Below, one piece after another: positions 43,697-52,683 of a stretch of DNA of 64,000 nt. The DNA is from Shewanella electrica (GTDB lineage Bacteria > Pseudomonadota > Gammaproteobacteria > Enterobacterales > Shewanellaceae): contig NZ_JAKOGG010000001.1 of assembly GCF_022321485.1 (NCBI RefSeq), positions 186,001 to 250,000 on the forward strand, written 5' to 3'. The position numbers were made by a program, and so were the translations under genes. The first letter of the stretch is position 1; each line of letters begins with the position of its first letter. Below the pieces are notes generated by a model. It worked only from the letters and a program-made list of their open reading frames with translations. It made no database searches and was not told the origin of the DNA.

Positions 43697-44131
43697 TTAA
43701 TCGTTAAAAAATTGCTGGGTGAAATTCAGTTTGGTGTTGAGCTTGCCTTGGGATTTTATCGACAGGTCAAAGTTGATCTCTTCACTTTCGCGATAGGGCA
43801 GTTGTGCCAAATAGTAGATGGTATGTCCTTCGCGGATCTCTCTGAATTTCAGTTTGAATCTGGCTTCTAGCAGATTGGTGGCTATGCCGTTAATTTCTAC
43901 CGGAACATAGCTGGGTGATGTTGCGTCGGTATCTATCACCACAATATTCACTAACGCTAAATAGCGGCTGCGCTGGATACCATACGTTTGCGCGACGGTG
44001 GGCGCAATAAAGGTACTTGGCAGTGCCATGTAGTGAATGTCGTAGTGGTCTACATGCAGCTTTTGTTCGGCATGGGCGGCAAATGCCCACACACTGCACA
44101 TCAGTAGCAAGGTGATACACGAACGGATCAT
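43697..44131 (-). CDS. DUF4426 periplasmic protein
   Basis: A 144-aa exported protein with a signal peptide (IRSCITLLLMCSVWAFAAHA). The body starts EQKLHVDHYDIHYMALPSTF and contains IQRSRYLALVNIVVID, the DUF4426 pattern. Unknown function; it regularly lies between yggU and rdgB in Shewanella and Vibrio. Start set at ATG 44131, since the longer frame (to 44194) would overlap yggU and hide the signal peptide. Confidence 0.85.
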   Translation of the reverse strand: MIRSCITLLLMCSVWAFAAHAEQKLHVDHYDIHYMALPSTFIAPTVAQTYGIQRSRYLALVNIVVIDTDATSPSYVPVEINGIATNLLEARFKLKFREIREGHTIYYLAQLPYRESEEINFDLSIKSQGKLNTKLNFTQQFFND

Positions 44132-44190
44132 GATGTCTCTGAATGTCGTTAACTCAGGCAAATTATACGCAGCAACGCGATGAATTCCCA

Positions 44191-44484
44191 TCAAAGTAAC
44201 GCGCTAATTGCCTCAGGCAGTTGTTGCGGGTTGGTAATGCGGATCTGTTTGTGGCGGCCCAACTCGCCTTTTTGTATTTCCACACTGCCTTTAGGCACTT
44301 TGAAGGCTTTGGCGAGTAGCTTAATGATATGTTGGTTGGCTTTGCCATCCACCGGCGGGGCGGTGATCGCCAGTTTTAGCTCATCGCCGTGTAAACCGCA
44401 CCATTGGTCGCGGCTGGCTTTGGGCTGTATATAAAGATGGAGCAGCAAATATTGCTGCTCCATGGTGACGGCGGGTGTCGCCAT
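44191..44484 (-). CDS. yggU: YggU family protein (DUF167)
   Basis: A 97-aa conserved small protein: [38 protein letters not shown], then [18 protein letters not shown], which is the whole DUF167 fold. Biochemical role unknown. It shares one base with the end of yggT, so the two are translationally coupled. Confidence 0.95.
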   Translation of the reverse strand: MATPAVTMEQQYLLLHLYIQPKASRDQWCGLHGDELKLAITAPPVDGKANQHIIKLLAKAFKVPKGSVEIQKGELGRHKQIRITNPQQLPEAISALL

Positions 44485-45035
44485 TAAGCCACAGCCCAGT
44501 ACGGCACGTGCTGCGCCAACAACAAGTTGATAAAGTTCAACAGAATAAACAACACCAGTACCGACAGATCCAACCCACCCATTGGCGGAATAATACGGCG
44601 AATTGGGGTTAAGAATGGTTCGGTTAATTGGATCAATACCAACTCAAATGGGTTACGGCCTTGGCTAACCCAACTGAGGATGGCGCGTACAATCAACAGA
44701 TAAAACAGTAATACACCGGCCTGTTTAATCACGGAGACAATGCTAAATAGCAACACGGCAACAATATCGAATTGGCCGCCAGCAATCAGCGTGATCAGCA
44801 CGATTTTAAGTACCACCACCGCCAAGGCTAACACTACCGATGCAGTATCCAAATTACCGATGGGAGGCAACACTCGACGCAGCGGTTTAACGATGGGGTG
44901 AGTGGCTTTGACGATAAATTGGCTAAATGGGTTATAAAAATCTGCACGGGCCAACTGTAGCCAAATACGCAGTATTACCACCATCAGATATAAATCGAAC
45001 AGGGTACTGATCAAAAAAACGAATGGGTCATTCAT
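44484..45035 (-). CDS. yggT: YggT family membrane protein
   Basis: A 183-aa inner-membrane protein with two YGGT repeats, each carrying the R[34 protein letters not shown] pattern (about 20-65) and the second [27 protein letters not shown] (about 130-165). Four to five membrane helices. Implicated in osmotic or cation stress in E. coli; mechanism unknown. Part of the proC-yggT-yggU operon. Confidence 0.94.
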   Translation of the reverse strand: MNDPFVFLISTLFDLYLMVVILRIWLQLARADFYNPFSQFIVKATHPIVKPLRRVLPPIGNLDTASVVLALAVVVLKIVLITLIAGGQFDIVAVLLFSIVSVIKQAGVLLFYLLIVRAILSWVSQGRNPFELVLIQLTEPFLTPIRRIIPPMGGLDLSVLVLFILLNFINLLLAQHVPYWAVA

Positions 45036-45057
45036 AACGAATTAGCTCTCTTCGAGG

Positions 45058-45876
45058 TTAAAATTGTTTCGCCATCTCTTGTGCGCGAGCAATACAGTTT
45101 GCCATAGCCTTAGCGGTTAAACCATGCAGATCACCGCGCTTAAAGGTCTCTACTGCTTCGTGAGTCGTACCGCCTTTAGAGGTGACATTTTGGCGTAATT
45201 GCTCGGCGGTTAATTCGGGGTTTTCTATCAACATACGTGCAGCACCCAGCGCCGCTTGTTGTGCCAAGGTACGCGCTTTATCTGCTTCCATCCCCATGGA
45301 GATGCCCGCATTAATCATGCCTTCAACGAACAGGAAGAAATAAGCTGGTGAACTGCCTGCAAGGGCGATAACCAGATTTAGGCCGTCTTCATCATCAACC
45401 CACACGGCGTCACCACCGGTTTTAACAATCGCTTCGGCAATGGCTTTTTGCTCGTCAGAGATATTGGCTGGTGCGTATAGCCCTGACATACCGGCACCCA
45501 ACTGCATTGGGGTATTGGGCATGACGCGGATCAGTTGAATCGCTTGACCAAAGTAGTCTTGGTAACGGGCGGCAGGAATACCGGCGGCGATAGTGATGAT
45601 TAACTTGTGTGATAGGTCGAGTGAGGCAAGAGCTTCACACACTTGCTGCATCAGTTGCGGTTTCACCGACAGAATAATCACATCTGCACGAGCCGCCGCA
45701 GCGGCATTATCGCTGCTGGTGTTGATGGCAAAATCTGCTTTGAGCGCATCCAGCTTAGGTGTGCTGGGATTGGTGGCTTCAATGCAGTCGGCTGGATAGC
45801 CACTGGTCACTAAACCACTGATGATACTGCGGCTCATATTGCCGGCGCCGATAAAACAGATTTTATTAGAAGTCAT
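45058..45876 (-). CDS. proC: Pyrroline-5-carboxylate reductase
   Basis: A 272-aa enzyme for the last step of proline synthesis. Rossmann motif CFIGAGNMSRSIISGL; VKPQLMQQVCEAL; VMPNTPMQLGAGMSGLYA; C-terminal LRQNVTSKGGTTHEAVETF, the proline-pathway signature. Works with proB-proA located 7 kb away in this window. In operon with yggS upstream. Confidence 0.97.
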   Translation of the reverse strand: MTSNKICFIGAGNMSRSIISGLVTSGYPADCIEATNPSTPKLDALKADFAINTSSDNAAAAARADVIILSVKPQLMQQVCEALASLDLSHKLIITIAAGIPAARYQDYFGQAIQLIRVMPNTPMQLGAGMSGLYAPANISDEQKAIAEAIVKTGGDAVWVDDEDGLNLVIALAGSSPAYFFLFVEGMINAGISMGMEADKARTLAQQAALGAARMLIENPELTAEQLRQNVTSKGGTTHEAVETFKRGDLHGLTAKAMANCIARAQEMAKQF

Positions 45877-45958
45877 GCGTTCCTCTTTTATTGATAAGTA
45901 CCTGCCACCTAAGTGGCGTAGTTATAGTATTTGGGCGCGTAAGCTGAAAAACAAGGCT

Positions 45959-46663
45959 CTATGCCTTATTGCTGTAATCGCGCGCACCAAATATGGCGCT
46001 GCCGATGCGCACCATGGTCGAGCCATATTCCACCGCCAGTTCTAAGTCTTGGCTCATGCCCATTGATAACGTATCGACCGCGGGATAATGCTGCTGTAGC
46101 GTGCGGTAGAGTTGCTGCATACGGCCAAACTCGTGGCGTAACTGCTGCTCATCTTCATGGCTGGGTATGGTCATTAAACCGCGCAGTTTTAATTGTGGTA
46201 GGCCAGTAATCTGCTTAGCTAATGCCAACATGCTGGCTTCATCGACAATGCCGGATTTACTCGCTTCGCCACTGATGTTGAGCTGAATGCAGACATTGAG
46301 CTGGGCCAAATCGGTGGGGCGTTGCGCGTTCAGGCGCTCAGCTATCTTGCTGCGATCAACCGTGTGTAACCAATCAAAATGCTCCGCCACGATACGGCTC
46401 TTGTTCGATTGCAGCGGGCCAATGAAATGCCATTCAATATCCGGACATTGTTTCGCCAAGGCGACGACCTTTTCTTGGCCTTCCTGCACATAGTTTTCAC
46501 CAAAGCGGCGTTGTCCAGCTGAATAAGCAGCTAAAATATCTGATACAGGCTTAGTCTTGCTCACGGCCAGAAGCTGGATCTCATCAGCAGTTCTGGCGGA
46601 TTTTGTCGCTGCGGCGGCGATCCGCTGCTGGGCGAGTGACAGTCTGTCTGCTATTGTTGTCAT
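45959..46663 (-). CDS. yggS: YggS/PLPBP pyridoxal-phosphate homeostasis protein
   Basis: A 234-aa PLP-binding TIM-barrel protein (PLPHP). The PLP lysine is in QLLAVSKTKPVSDI (about K36); FGENYVQEGQEKV, WHFIGPLQSNKSR and MGMSQDLELAVEYGSTMVRIGSAIFG are the family blocks. It keeps vitamin B6 and amino-acid levels in balance. It is divergent from pilT with 34 nt between the starts. Confidence 0.96.
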   Translation of the reverse strand: MTTIADRLSLAQQRIAAAATKSARTADEIQLLAVSKTKPVSDILAAYSAGQRRFGENYVQEGQEKVVALAKQCPDIEWHFIGPLQSNKSRIVAEHFDWLHTVDRSKIAERLNAQRPTDLAQLNVCIQLNISGEASKSGIVDEASMLALAKQITGLPQLKLRGLMTIPSHEDEQQLRHEFGRMQQLYRTLQQHYPAVDTLSMGMSQDLELAVEYGSTMVRIGSAIFGARDYSNKA

Positions 46664-46697
46664 GTTGTTATCTTTGGTTTAACGGATATACCAAGTT

Positions 46698-47735
46698 ATG
46701 GAAATCACTGAATTATTGGCTTTTAGTGTAAAGCACAAAGCGTCAGATCTACACCTTTCAGCGGGTGTTCCCCCTATGATACGTGTCGACGGTGAGGTGA
46801 GAAAGCTCAACGTGCCAGCATTGCAACATCAGGATGTGCACCGCCTCGTTTACGATATCATGAATGATAAACAACGTAAGGATTACGAGGAGCACCTAGA
46901 GATCGACTTCTCCTTTGAAGTGCCCAATTTGGCGCGTTTCAGGGTTAACGCCTTTAACCAATCGCGTGGTAGTGCGGCGGTATTCCGTACCATTCCTACT
47001 GAGATTCTGTCACTTGAGCAGCTCGGCGCCCCAGAGATTTTCAAAAAAATTGCCTCTTACCCACGTGGTTTGGTGCTGGTGACTGGACCGACGGGTTCGG
47101 GTAAAAGTACCACCTTGGCCGGCATGATTGACTATGTGAACGACAATCGCCACGACCATATTCTGACCATTGAAGACCCTATCGAATTCGTCCATCAAAA
47201 CAAGCAATGTTTGATCAACCAACGTGAAGTCCACCGCCATACTTGGAGCTTTGAAGCGGCACTGCGTAGTGCGTTGCGTGAAGACCCTGACGTCATTCTG
47301 GTGGGCGAAATGCGTGACTTGGAAACCATCCGTTTGGCGCTAACTGCGGCAGAAACCGGTCACTTAGTATTTGGTACGCTGCACACCACCTCGGCGGCTA
47401 AGACCATCGACCGTGTGGTTGACGTGTTCCCCGCTGGTGAAAAAGACATGGTGCGTACCATGTTATCTGAGTCGCTACAGGCGGTAATCTCACAAACCTT
47501 GATCAAGAAAATTGGCGGTGGCCGTGTGGCGGCGCACGAAATCATGCTTGGTACACCTGCTATCCGTAACCTGATCCGTGAAGATAAAGTGGCGCAGATG
47601 TATTCTGCCATTCAAACCGGTATGGCGCATGGTATGCAAACCCTAGAGCAAAGCCTGCAACAGTTGGTTAGTCGCGGTGTGATTACCCGCGAAGATGCCT
47701 TGTCGAAAAGCTCGAACAAGCAAGTGAATTTCTAA
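46698..47735 (+). CDS. pilT: Type IV pilus retraction ATPase PilT
   Basis: A 345-aa hexameric ATPase that depolymerises type IV pili for twitching. Walker A GPTGSGKSTT, Asp box (HILTIEDPIEF), Walker B VILVGEMRD, His box GHLVFGTLHT, and the C-terminal AIRNLIRE helix needed for retraction. Length equals the family standard. A 9-nt gap before the neighbouring gene indicates co-transcription with pilU. Confidence 0.98.
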   Translation: MEITELLAFSVKHKASDLHLSAGVPPMIRVDGEVRKLNVPALQHQDVHRLVYDIMNDKQRKDYEEHLEIDFSFEVPNLARFRVNAFNQSRGSAAVFRTIPTEILSLEQLGAPEIFKKIASYPRGLVLVTGPTGSGKSTTLAGMIDYVNDNRHDHILTIEDPIEFVHQNKQCLINQREVHRHTWSFEAALRSALREDPDVILVGEMRDLETIRLALTAAETGHLVFGTLHTTSAAKTIDRVVDVFPAGEKDMVRTMLSESLQAVISQTLIKKIGGGRVAAHEIMLGTPAIRNLIREDKVAQMYSAIQTGMAHGMQTLEQSLQQLVSRGVITREDALSKSSNKQVNF

Positions 47736-47746
47736 GGAGTCAGTTG

Positions 47747-48859
47747 ATGGACGTCAGACCTTTTTTAGAGGCGATGGTTGAACGTAAGGCGTCAGATCTG
47801 TTTATCACCGCAGGGTTTCCGCCCAGCGCGAAAGTTGATGGCTCGTTACGTCCCTTGGCGGAAAACGCTTTTACCCCAGCGCAAGCGTTGGAGTTTGTTG
47901 AATCGCTGATGACGCCTGCGAATAAGCAGGAGTTTCATGAAACCAAAGAGTGTAACTTTGCTATCGGCTCCAAAGGGCTAGGGCGTTTCCGTGTCAGTGC
48001 TTTCTGGCAACGCGAAGCCGCAGGTTGTGTGCTGCGTCGTATCGAGACCAAGATCCCGACAATGGAAGACCTCAACCTACCGCCAGTGTTGAAAGACTTA
48101 GTCATGTCCAAGCGCGGGTTGGTGATCATGGTCGGGGCGACCGGTACCGGTAAATCGACTTCGTTGGCAGCGATGATTGGTTACCGTAATGCCAATACCA
48201 AAGGGCACATTCTCACCATTGAAGATCCGGTGGAATTTGTCCACCAACATAACAAGTGCATTATCACCCAGCGTGAAGTGGGCATTGATACCGAATCATT
48301 TGATGCGGCGTTAAAAAGCTCACTGCGCCAAGCGCCGGATGTGATTCTAATCGGTGAGATCCGCAGTCAGGAAACCATGGAGTTTGCGCTGTCGTTTGCG
48401 GAAACCGGGCACCTGTGTTTAGCCACGTTGCACGCCAACAACGCCAACCAAGCGCTCGATCGCATTATGCACTTAGTACCCGAGAGCAAACACGCCCAGT
48501 TGCTGTTTGACTTGTCGCTCAACCTGCGCGGCATTGTGGCGCAACAGCTGGTGCCACGGGCTGATGGCAATGGTCGTCGTGCCGCCATCGAGATTTTGAT
48601 CAACACGCCGCGTGTTGCCAGTGTGATTCAACGCCATGAGCTACATCAACTCAAAGAGGTGATGGCAAAGTCTGGTGAGCAGGGTATGCGTACCTTTGAT
48701 CAAGCGCTGTTCCAACTCTATAAAGAGGGCGAAATCAGCTACGCCGATGCATTGCATCATGCTGATTCTCCAAATGATTTGCGTTTGATGATAAAATTGG
48801 AAAGCGGCAATGCTGGTTCATCGGGATCGATGGACGGTATTACGCTGGATATGGATTAG
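47747..48859 (+). CDS. pilU: PilU, PilT-like accessory ATPase
   Basis: A 370-aa paralogue of PilT that supports retraction under load in combination with PilT. Walker A GATGTGKSTS, ILTIEDPVEFVHQ, Walker B VILIGEIRS, GHLCLATLHA. It lacks the AIRNLIRE form of the C-terminal motif (here TPRVASVIQR). ATG 47747 has AAGGAG about 8 nt upstream; TTG at 47744 is the alternative. Confidence 0.96.
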   Translation: MDVRPFLEAMVERKASDLFITAGFPPSAKVDGSLRPLAENAFTPAQALEFVESLMTPANKQEFHETKECNFAIGSKGLGRFRVSAFWQREAAGCVLRRIETKIPTMEDLNLPPVLKDLVMSKRGLVIMVGATGTGKSTSLAAMIGYRNANTKGHILTIEDPVEFVHQHNKCIITQREVGIDTESFDAALKSSLRQAPDVILIGEIRSQETMEFALSFAETGHLCLATLHANNANQALDRIMHLVPESKHAQLLFDLSLNLRGIVAQQLVPRADGNGRRAAIEILINTPRVASVIQRHELHQLKEVMAKSGEQGMRTFDQALFQLYKEGEISYADALHHADSPNDLRLMIKLESGNAGSSGSMDGITLDMD

Positions 48860-49125
48860 GGAAAGTGTACACAGATCGCCGCAGGCTCGGGCATATAGGC
48901 TCAGCCGCGGTGTTTCAATCATAACTGCTGAAACTCCACATTTATGGCGAACAGCCCTGAGCATTTAAAGGCTAACTAACGGCCTTTATGGTGAGCGCAT
49001 GTGACTGATTTGCACCTTCTCTGGCGGTGGCAACACCGCTTTTATTTTTCAACAACAAGGAAAATATCTCATTTCTATTCATACTATGTATTGTTTTGTG
49101 ACTTATCAGACTAGGGGAGTAAACA

Positions 49126-50223
49126 ATGAAGCTTAGTACCCGTGTTGGTATCGTATCTCTTTCTCTTATGTGTTCTTTTTCATCTTTGGCTGTACCTGTT
49201 ACCGACCAGCTCGACATTGGTGGTGCGGTGCGTCTGAACTATGGTTGGAAAGACTATGATGACAATGATAAGTTTGAATTTGAGCTGTTTCGTGTCGATG
49301 TAAATTATAAAGATGACAAACTGTTAGCCTCGGCGCAGTACCGCTGGTACCAAGATCAAGAAGTGGTACACCATGCGTGGGCAGGTTATAAGTTCTCCGA
49401 TGAAACCACGGTAAAACTCGGCATCACTTTAGTGCCTTTCGGTTTATTGGATGTGGCATCGCACTCCTTCTGGTTTGGTTCTACTTATTATCTCGGCTTC
49501 GAAGATGATTACGATGCGGGGATTCACCTGCAACACGAAGCTAACGGCTGGCGTTACGACATCGCCTATTTTGCCAATGACGAATATGGCGATGGCAGCC
49601 GTTACGACCGCTACTCATTTGACGTCGCCTACACAAGTGCGCGTCCTTATGAAGAAGCAGGGCAGTATAATGCCCGTATTGAACGGCTGATCGACACCGG
49701 TGATGTACAGCATAAGCTGGGAGCATCGTTCCAATTTAGTCAGTTCGATTATGTCGCCAGCGATGATGCTGTCGCGGGTAAGGACACTGATGGTTACGCC
49801 GCTGCGGTGCATTACCAAGTCGATTGGAATAACTGGCAAGGCCAATTGCAGTACATCCATTATGACTACGATATGCCAGACGAACGTATGGCAATGTCGG
49901 CATTCTCTTACCCATTCGAAATTGCGGCTAAGGCCGATGTTTATACGGCTAACGTGTCACACAGCATGGATGTTGACTGGGGGCCGGTGTCTAGCATCAA
50001 CTGCTATAACGACTTCTCGATGACGGCCGCATCGGGTGAGGGTTTAGATGACTCCATCCAAAACGTCACTGGCTGTATGCTTACTGCGGGTAAGTTCTAT
50101 ACCTACGTCGATTGGATTGCTGGCAAAAATATGTGGTTTGCTAATGGCCCAGGTATCGGTATTGACGATGGCGACAACGGTTGGCATTCACGCTTGAACA
50201 TTAATATCGGTTTGTATTTCTAG
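49126..50223 (+). CDS. Outer-membrane porin-like beta-barrel
   Basis: A 365-aa exported protein. Signal peptide to about residue 23 (SSLA), then alternating strands with aromatic girdles (LDIGGAVRLNYGWKDYDDNDKFEFELFRVDV; YAAAVHYQVDWNNWQGQLQYIHYDYDM) and a C-terminal NINIGLYF ending in phenylalanine, the outer-membrane targeting signature. It resembles phosphate/pyrophosphate-selective OprP-like barrels, but I see no basic ladder that would fix specificity. AGGGGAG lies 8 nt before ATG 49126. The upstream 265 nt have no gene. Confidence 0.85.
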   Translation: MKLSTRVGIVSLSLMCSFSSLAVPVTDQLDIGGAVRLNYGWKDYDDNDKFEFELFRVDVNYKDDKLLASAQYRWYQDQEVVHHAWAGYKFSDETTVKLGITLVPFGLLDVASHSFWFGSTYYLGFEDDYDAGIHLQHEANGWRYDIAYFANDEYGDGSRYDRYSFDVAYTSARPYEEAGQYNARIERLIDTGDVQHKLGASFQFSQFDYVASDDAVAGKDTDGYAAAVHYQVDWNNWQGQLQYIHYDYDMPDERMAMSAFSYPFEIAAKADVYTANVSHSMDVDWGPVSSINCYNDFSMTAASGEGLDDSIQNVTGCMLTAGKFYTYVDWIAGKNMWFANGPGIGIDDGDNGWHSRLNINIGLYF

Positions 50224-50270
50224 TAATCGTTCACGCATGGCGTAGTTAGCCATACTGAGCTGTACTAACG

Positions 50271-50305
50271 AAAAGGCATGAGAGCGTCAGCTTTCATGCC
50301 TTTTT
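50271..50305 (+). terminator. Terminator after porin gene
   Basis: Stem AAAAGGCATGA / TCATGCC(TTTT) with an 11-nt loop and T5. A group II intron 5' end begins 2 nt later. Confidence 0.85.
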
Positions 50306-50306
50306 C

Positions 50307-50430
50307 GTGCGCCGAGCATGGCGCGTTGCGCTTAAGCGCAACTGGTTTGACTGTGATAGTCAAATTGGTGACTTGGAGGTGAAAGTCCTCTACACACCCG
50401 GCAAGGTGAAGTGAGCCCGCCTCCTACTCG
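50307..50430 (+). mobile_element. Group II intron 5' fragment (class C type)
   Basis: Starts with the group II intron 5' consensus GTGCG: GTGCGCC-GAGCAT-GGCGCG, then hairpins TTGCGCTTAAGCGCAA and TTTGACT-GTGAT-AGTCAAA, then GGAGGTGAAAGTCCTC-TACACACCCGGCAAGGTGAA, which is typical of domain I in bacterial introns. It stands directly after the T-tract of an intrinsic terminator, the known target of class C introns. No reverse transcriptase, domain V or 3' end is found downstream, so it is a truncated remnant; the 3' limit is approximate. Confidence 0.6.
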
Positions 50431-50683
50431 ATTGCAAGTATCCTCGCTAAACGATGCGCTATGTTACTGATTTTTCGATAGTCAATGATCTGAAACCTAC
50501 ACGACACAGCAGCGTTGCTTTAACACGCTAATTTGCTTAACCATATGAAAATAAATGATTATTATCGTAAATGTGACGGTTTTAAAAGTCGTTCGCATGT
50601 AATTAACTTTCAATAAATAGGGCTATTTTAAAAAAAATAGCATTTGATATTGTAATAATATTTCACGCGTGTATTATTAATAC

Positions 50684-51036
50684 CAACGGTGACGCAAGAC
50701 ATGAGATGTGGTCAGTCGTTACTGGAGTTTGATGGTACTGATGAGAATCCCCAACCTCGATGTACTGTCGGAATTTCTCCCCAACACATGGTTACTTTGG
50801 TCGGTGCTATGTGATACGAAATTCCAGCGCCAGTAATCTGTTATCTCCGCTTGTGTTGGTTGTTGATTTCACTCCGGATCACAGCTTTCACCTGTAACTG
50901 CTTCTTTAAGTAGTTGCTTAAAAGATTTAGATGGACACCAACCCATCAGAATCTGTTTGTGCAAATGGTTATTAAATCCCATGTTATGGGCGTTTTGTTA
51001 CATCTCTTCACCTGCTCATTGAGCAGGTTTTTTTTT
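50684..51036 (+). ncRNA. Candidate structured non-coding RNA (~350 nt)
   Basis: A promoter (TTGTAA 50650-50655, 16 nt, TATTAT 50672-50677) and a strong terminator bracket this stretch. Helices: CAG-tc-GTTACTGG (50713-50725) with CCAGTAATCTG (50830-50840); inside it GGAATTTC 50770-50777 with GAAATTCC 50818-50825 and CACAT 50785-50789 with ATGTG 50809-50813; hairpin GTAACTGCTT-CTTT-AAGTAGTTGC 50894-50917; CCCAT-GTT-ATGGG 50978-50990. G-T pairs favour the plus strand. A 37-codon frame (50701-50814) overlaps it. I do not recognise a known RNA family (not 6S, tmRNA, RNase P or CsrB). Confidence 0.45.
51010..51036 (+). terminator. Terminator of the candidate RNA
   Basis: Stem ACCTGCTCA / TGAGCAGGT followed by nine T. 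It lies 188 nt before the permease gene, so it ends an upstream transcript. Confidence 0.88.
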
Positions 51037-51223
51037 GTCAGAAATTTATCAATTAGTTAGCTCGCGCTAAGTGCCAATTGCGTGATCCTTGTCCGGCACT
51101 ACGGCAATATTGCTGGAATCTGATAGATAAGGGCATTTATAATCGGCCGCTGCAAAATAGCTGTGTTAACTAACTGTTACATATAAAACCCTACATTAAA
51201 CTTATATCAAGGAACCTCGTTCC

Positions 51224-52513
51224 ATGTTGGAAAAACTGTTTAAGCTCTCAGAGCATCAAACGACCCTCAAGCAGGAAGTGTTGGCTGGTTTCACTACCTT
51301 CTTAACGATGGCATACATCATTTTTGTTAACCCAGATATTTTAGCTAAAGCGGGGATGGACAAAGGTGCGGTATTTGCTGCGACCTGTATTGCTGCGGCT
51401 GTGGGCTGTTTCGTGATGGGACTGCTGGCCAACTACCCAATCGCGTTGGCCCCAGGGATGGGTTTAAACGCCTTCTTCACCTTCAGTGTGGTGGGCGACA
51501 TGGGATATAGCTGGGAAACGGCACTGGGTGCGGTGTTCCTATCAGGTTGCTGTTTTATGATCCTGTCGTTGGTGAAAATCCGCGAATGGATCGTGAACTC
51601 CATTCCAATGTCCTTGCGGATGGGCATTGCCGCTGGTATCGGCTTGTTCCTCGCGCTGATTGCCTTGCGTAGTGCTGGTATTGTGGTCGATAACTCGGCA
51701 ACTCTGGTGGGTATGGGCGAGCTGAAAGCTTTCCCTGTGGCGATGTCAGCGCTGGGGTTCTTCCTGATTATTGCTTTTGTACAACGCGGTTATAAAGCTG
51801 CGGTTATCATGAGTATTCTAACCATTACCGTGCTGGGCGTGATATTCGGTGGGGTGGAGTTCCAAGGTGTGTTTTCAGCGCCGCCTTCGCTAGCGCCAAC
51901 CTTTATGGCAATGGATTTGAGTGGCGTACTGGATATCAGCATGATCTCCATCGTGTTCGCCTTCCTGTTTGTCGACCTGTTTGATACCTCTGGCACCTTA
52001 GTTGCGGTAGCGCATCGTGCCGGGTTATTGGAGCAAGATGGTCGTTTACCACGTCTGAAACGCGCGCTGACTGCAGACTCAATTGCAACCATGGCTGGTG
52101 CGGCATTGGGTACCTCAACCACGACCAGTTATATTGAAAGTACCGCTGGTGTCAGTGCTGGTGGTCGTACGGGGTTGACTGCGGTTGTCGTGGGTTTGTT
52201 GTTCCTTGCGGCACTGTTTATCTCGCCACTGGCGGGCATGGTGCAACCATATGCGACTGCCGGTACATTGTTCTATGTTGCCATTCTGATGATGTCGAGC
52301 CTGTTACATGTTGAGTGGGATGACTTAACCGAAGCCGCACCTATGGTGGTCGCTGCCTTGGTCATGCCATTTACTTACTCAATTGCTAACGGTATCGCTC
52401 TGGGCTTTATCTCTTATGCCATCATCAAAGTGTTGTGTGGTCGCTATAAAGATTTGAATATCGGTATTACTGTTATCGCTTTGCTGTTCTTAGGTAAAGT
52501 ATTGTTTCTGTAA
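51224..52513 (+). CDS. NCS2 purine permease
   Basis: A 429-aa xanthine/uracil-type (NCS2) permease of the AzgA/GhxP subgroup that imports guanine, hypoxanthine or adenine with protons. TTFLTMAYIIFVNPDIL at the N-terminus, APGMGLNAFFTF in TM3, FVDLFDTSGTLVAVAHRAGL and GTSTTTSYIESTAGVSAGGRTGL (substrate-binding segments). 12-14 membrane helices. ATG 51224 follows AAGGAAC. No purine-riboswitch core sequence is visible upstream. Confidence 0.93.
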   Translation: MLEKLFKLSEHQTTLKQEVLAGFTTFLTMAYIIFVNPDILAKAGMDKGAVFAATCIAAAVGCFVMGLLANYPIALAPGMGLNAFFTFSVVGDMGYSWETALGAVFLSGCCFMILSLVKIREWIVNSIPMSLRMGIAAGIGLFLALIALRSAGIVVDNSATLVGMGELKAFPVAMSALGFFLIIAFVQRGYKAAVIMSILTITVLGVIFGGVEFQGVFSAPPSLAPTFMAMDLSGVLDISMISIVFAFLFVDLFDTSGTLVAVAHRAGLLEQDGRLPRLKRALTADSIATMAGAALGTSTTTSYIESTAGVSAGGRTGLTAVVVGLLFLAALFISPLAGMVQPYATAGTLFYVAILMMSSLLHVEWDDLTEAAPMVVAALVMPFTYSIANGIALGFISYAIIKVLCGRYKDLNIGITVIALLFLGKVLFL

Positions 52514-52530
52514 CAAAACTGCCGTTTAGA

Positions 52531-52559
52531 AAGGTCATCCTAAGTGATGGCCTTTTTTT
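52531..52559 (+). terminator. Terminator after the permease
   Basis: Stem AAGGTCATC / GATGGCCTT (one G-T pair) with a short loop and T7. Confidence 0.82.
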
Positions 52560-52683
52560 ATGGCAGATTTTCAATCTATAAGCGAATTTTATTGATTTAC
52601 AGACAATCCAACTAGGAATATTGGTTGCTATTGGGTATAAGGGAAGACTTTCCTGTGTCATTTTCAGCGTTGTGTTGATGTAA

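Noticed and set aside
51037-51223. Purine riboswitch before the NCS2 permease
   Set aside because: The conserved junction sequences of the purine aptamer are not present.
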